Assembly: GCA_031270615.1 (NCBI GenBank)
Contig: JAISXE010000027.1
Location: 1-7,488 of the forward strand
Length of the DNA stretch: 7,488 nt
Direction of reading: 5' to 3'
Source: Spirochaetia bacterium
Lineage (GTDB): Bacteria; Spirochaetota; Spirochaetia; DTKZ01
The notes beneath the pieces were generated by a model. That model was given only the letters and a program-made list of their open reading frames with translations. It was not told the origin of the DNA and made no database searches. A program made the translations under genes and the position numbers. Of the stretch, positions 5,421-7,488 are shown in pieces. Position 1 is the stretch's first letter. Every line of letters begins with the position of its first letter.

Positions 5421-5828
5421 TCAAAAAGAGATTAGCACTTTTCCGGCAATCCACTCAACAGGCACGGAGCCGTGAAGGCGGGAGTCAAGCGATTCCCGCA
5501 GATTGTCGCCCCGCACATAGACGCCCAGGCCTGAGACCGCCGCGCAGCGTTTGATTTTTAAGTCCCCGTCCCAGGGATCGCGGTACACAAGAATCTCGTC
5601 CACGCGGGGGCTTGCCCAGCGGAAAAAATAGCCTTCCGCCAGAGGATTGCGTATGCCGTAGGCCGCCCGGTTCACCAGGAGGATGTTCCCCGGCATAAGC
5701 GCCGGCGCCATGGAACGGCCTTCCACGCGGACTATATCGAACACGAAAAACCGCAGGAACAGCCCCAGCGCGGCCGCAGCAAGAACGGGAACAGCCAGGC
5801 CCGGCCGGATATTTTTCTTCGCAGCCAT
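5421..5828 (-). CDS. lepB: Type I signal peptidase LepB (short form)
   Basis: The product has 135 residues. One transmembrane segment (about 11-30) is followed by the catalytic box VEGRSM with nucleophile Ser39. The box D-like DLKIKRCAAVSG supplies the general base, most likely Lys93, and GDN (107-109) with ESLDSR (112-117) forms box E. It cleaves signal peptides of exported preproteins on the outer face of the inner membrane. The length is near the minimum for the family: the large beta-sheet insert of enterobacterial LepB is missing, as in many Gram-positive and spirochaete enzymes. The ATG at 5828 is the only sensible start; upstream codons would overlap the divergent gene. GAGG directly abuts the ATG and a TATTAT box lies ten bases upstream, so the leader may be nearly absent. 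ftsI follows after 17 bases. Confidence 0.9.
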   Translation of the reverse strand: MAAKKNIRPGLAVPVLAAAALGLFLRFFVFDIVRVEGRSMAPALMPGNILLVNRAAYGIRNPLAEGYFFRWASPRVDEILVYRDPWDGDLKIKRCAAVSGLGVYVRGDNLRESLDSRLHGSVPVEWIAGKVLISF

Positions 5829-5878
5829 CCTCTTTACTATAATACGCGCGGCGGTTCTTGTCGATAAGATAGGGTACC
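5829..5878. promoter_or_regulatory. Divergent promoter region between lepB operon and M23 peptidase gene
   Basis: Only 50 bp separate the two divergent start codons. On the plus strand a perfect -10 box TATAAT occupies 5838-5843, placing a start near 5850 and a leader of roughly 28 nt for the M23 gene, with AGGG (5871-5874) as a weak ribosome site. On the minus strand TATTAT occupies 5844-5839 and overlaps the same bases. No good -35 hexamer is visible for either. The overlapping -10 boxes imply that the two promoters compete. Promoter calls are by eye. Confidence 0.55.
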
Positions 5879-7054
5879 ATGATGACGCAAGTCCTTCAGC
5901 AAAAAGTTTCCCGGCGGCGGCCAGCCGTTTCCCGGCCGCGCCCGGCATTCGTATACTCCCCGCGCAGGCCCGGCGCGGCCCTGGCGTGGCGGCGGCTGCA
6001 AAGGCACATCCTGCGGGCGCTTGGGCGGATGGCCCTCCCCCTGGTTCGCGCCCTGAAAAGCGTGCCCCGGCCTGGCGGAAAACCGAAAAGCGGGATGCCC
6101 CGGAAAATGATTCTTCCCGACACCCTGAAAGGGGCTGCCGCCGGGGCGCTCGTCCTTGTCGTGTTCTCCTGCATCGCGGCAGGCATCGCGCCCCTCCTGC
6201 GCAGATCGACCCTTTCCCTTAGCCTGCCCGAAGAAACCCTGGAAGCCTCCGTCCTGAACGCCTTCCTGGAAGGCCCCGCGCCTCAGGAAGAAGGTTTTCA
6301 GACGCCTGCCGGAGCGGGGGAATTCCGCTCCCTGTCCGTGCGGAACCACAGCATCCGCTCCGGGGAAACCATCTCCGGCATAGCGGGGAAAGCGGGCCTG
6401 GCCCTTGACACCGTTATCAGTTTCAACCACATCCAGAACGCGCTCAAAATCCCCGCCGGAACGCAACTGAAACTTCCCGACAGGAACGGCATCCTGTACA
6501 CGGTAAAACGCGGGGATTCGCTCTTTTCCATCGCGAAGGCGTATTCCATAACGACTAACGCCATTGCCGATGCCAACAACCTCGAATCCTCGACCATCCA
6601 CGCGGGGCAGGAATTGTTTATCCCCGGTGCCAGGATGCAGCAGCATGAGCTGAAAAAAATCCTCGGCGAGCTTTTTATCAACCCCGCGGCGGCCGGCCGG
6701 CTGACTTCCCGCTTCGGGACACGCCCCGACCCCTTTACCCGGGTGCCCCGCTTCCACAACGGAATCGATCTTGCCGCGAAGGAAGGCAGCCCCATACTCG
6801 CCGCAATGGCAGGCAAAGTCGTCAAGGTGGGCGTCCACGCGACCTACGGGCGTTACATTATTGTGTCCCACGCGGGAGGCTACCAAAGCTGGTACGCCCA
6901 CCTGCGCAAGCCCCTCGTCGAGCAGGGCAGGAGCGTCGAGCAGGGCCAGCTTATCGGCGAAATGGGCAACACCGGCTATTCCACCGGGCCGCATCTGCAT
7001 TTTTCGATATTCAAAGACGGCAGCCCTGTAGACCCGCTGAAGTTTTTACAGTAG
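5879..7054 (+). CDS. Membrane-anchored LysM / M23 family metalloendopeptidase
   Basis: The product has 391 residues. A long, strongly basic, proline/arginine-rich cytoplasmic N-terminus (1-80) leads into one transmembrane segment (about 84-107). Two LysM domains follow, at about 152-200 (IRSGETISGIAGKAGL...IPAGTQLKLP) and 207-250 (YTVKRGDSLFSIAKAY...HAGQELFIPG). The C-terminal M23 domain (about 276-391) has HNGID (His293 and Asp297, zinc ligands), YAHL (His341) and PHLHF (His372, with zinc ligand His374), so all catalytic residues are present and it should be active. LysM binds glycan strands and M23 enzymes cut peptide cross-links, so this is a periplasmic murein hydrolase for growth or division. 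It is transcribed divergently from lepB-ftsI. A second ATG at 5882 is an equally possible start. The basic N-terminal extension is unusually long for this family. Confidence 0.93.
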   Translation: MMTQVLQQKVSRRRPAVSRPRPAFVYSPRRPGAALAWRRLQRHILRALGRMALPLVRALKSVPRPGGKPKSGMPRKMILPDTLKGAAAGALVLVVFSCIAAGIAPLLRRSTLSLSLPEETLEASVLNAFLEGPAPQEEGFQTPAGAGEFRSLSVRNHSIRSGETISGIAGKAGLALDTVISFNHIQNALKIPAGTQLKLPDRNGILYTVKRGDSLFSIAKAYSITTNAIADANNLESSTIHAGQELFIPGARMQQHELKKILGELFINPAAAGRLTSRFGTRPDPFTRVPRFHNGIDLAAKEGSPILAAMAGKVVKVGVHATYGRYIIVSHAGGYQSWYAHLRKPLVEQGRSVEQGQLIGEMGNTGYSTGPHLHFSIFKDGSPVDPLKFLQ

Positions 7055-7092
7055 AATATTTTTGGAAAACACTTTTGGGAGGGAATTTTTCC

Positions 7093-7218
7093 ATGCGCAG
7101 ATTTGTCATTTTCATAGTATTCCTGATTGCGCTGTTCACATTCATCAACGCCATCAACGCCGCAAACAACGAAGAGGACCCGCCTTCCACGGAATACGGA
7201 AGCGGGCAGGATTACTAA
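7093..7218 (+). CDS. 41-residue secreted or membrane-anchored microprotein
   Basis: A GGGAGGG at 7077-7083, nine bases upstream, precedes the ATG at 7093. The product starts MRRFVIFIVFLIALF, continues TFINAINA, and ends with an acidic, polar tail ANNEEDPPSTEYGSGQDY. The first 23 residues have the form of a signal peptide (RR, hydrophobic core, INA cleavage site), leaving an 18-residue mature peptide; if uncleaved, it is a single-pass membrane protein. It begins 38 bases after the M23 gene with no terminator between, so co-transcription is likely. The ribosome site lies in the loop of a possible hairpin (GGAAAA 7064-7069 with TTTTCC 7087-7092). I do not recognise a family. Codon composition and the strong ribosome site argue for a real gene. 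Confidence 0.7.
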   Translation: MRRFVIFIVFLIALFTFINAINAANNEEDPPSTEYGSGQDY

Positions 7219-7314
7219 CCGCCCAGGCGAATAAGGGCCGGAGAATACGGACAAACCCCAAGGCTTGGCCGAAAAATGTCATGCAAAAAACCCGATTCCC
7301 TTTTTTTTCTTTAT

Positions 7315-7345
7315 TGCCGTCAGTGCCGTCCGGGTGGTCCGTGCC
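7315..7345 (+). repeat. GAC-phased repeat, partial copy E, interrupted by MITE copy 2
   Basis: TGCCGTCAGTGCCGTCC followed by GGGTGGTCCGTGCC matches the right-arm pattern of copies B-D, with GTC triplets 9 bp apart. It stops exactly where the second MITE begins at 7346, so the element again sits in or beside a copy of this family. The 96 bp between the microprotein stop and this point hold a T-rich tract (7301-7309) without a convincing hairpin. Confidence 0.5.
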
Positions 7346-7488
7346 CACTGTCAACCAGTTAAGAAAAATATCTGCGCCTTTTTGGCGCTCCCGCGCCAAA
7401 AACCGGGCTTTCCGCTGCAATTCCTCAGCCCCTGCGGGGCTTGCGGGATTTCCGCTACAATCCCTGGCGCCCCACGGGCTGATTGCGG
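7346..7488 (-). mobile_element. MITE copy 2, inverted, cut by window edge
   Basis: It begins CACTGTCAACCAGTTAAG and then follows the reverse complement of copy 1 (1411-1573) closely to the window end: AAAAATATCTGCGCC, the TTTTTGGCGC hairpin (7379-7402), AGCCCCTGCGGGGCT, and GGCGCCCCACGGGCTGA. About 143 of an expected 163 or so bases are present, so the right end and its target duplication are outside the window. Its CCAGTTAAG end has the form that copy 1 shows at its opposite end, which confirms that the termini are a pair. The four-base loop of the large hairpin is inverted relative to the rest of the element. Confidence 0.8.

Noticed and set aside
5829..5948. N-terminal extension of lepB by 40 codons to an ATG at 5948
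   Set aside because: It would overlap the divergent M23 gene by 70 bases and add a sequence unlike any signal peptidase N-terminus.
5837..7000. Long open frame on the minus strand opposite the M23 gene (387 codons)
   Set aside because: It is a shadow of the plus-strand LysM/M23 gene, whose catalytic residues are all intact.
7219..7314. Terminator for the M23-microprotein unit
   Set aside because: There is a T-rich run at 7301-7309 but no stable hairpin precedes it.

Overview
The window reads as chromosomal DNA of a nitrogen-fixing, treponeme-like spirochaete. This is an inference from gene content: the start of nifH behind a canonical sigma-54 promoter, a lepB-ftsI-DUF115 (Maf/MptE-like) operon, a membrane-anchored LysM/M23 peptidase, and intergenic DNA full of short structured repeats. 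Nitrogen-fixing treponemes from termite guts fit this, but the sequence alone does not fix the species.

Layout. At 1-70 (minus) are the first 23 codons of nifH, running off the left edge. Its control region follows: a sigma-54 promoter at 129-144, G-rich tandem hairpins at about 189-288, and an AT-rich cluster of palindromes at 297-357. From about 400 to 1770 there is no convincing full-length gene. This stretch holds at least four copies or part-copies of one repeat family, built from GAC triplets about 9-10 bp apart and internal hairpins. It also holds a 22-codon signal-peptide ORF that stops beside a repeat, and a 163-bp MITE (1411-1573) with terminal inverted repeats and an exact 10-bp target-site duplication. 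An intrinsic terminator, oriented on the plus strand, closes the region at 1727-1767.

From 5828 down to 1772 (minus) lies a compact operon: lepB (short type I signal peptidase), ftsI (class B PBP with a C-terminal PASTA-like segment) and a DUF115-family protein. ftsI and the DUF115 gene overlap by an ATGA junction. A 50-bp divergent promoter region separates lepB from a plus-strand gene for a LysM/M23 peptidase (5879-7054). A 41-residue secreted or membrane-anchored microprotein (7093-7218) follows. The right end holds a truncated copy of the GAC-phased repeat (7315-7345), cut into by a second, inverted copy of the MITE that runs off the edge.

Function. The central block handles the cell envelope: septal cross-linking (FtsI), preprotein cleavage (LepB), murein hydrolysis (M23), and probably glycan or flagellin modification (DUF115). 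nifH is a separate unit under sigma-54 and presumably an enhancer-binding activator. The most notable findings are the MITE, for which a paralogous empty site exists in the same window, and the modular repeats in which hairpin loops or arms are inverted between copies.
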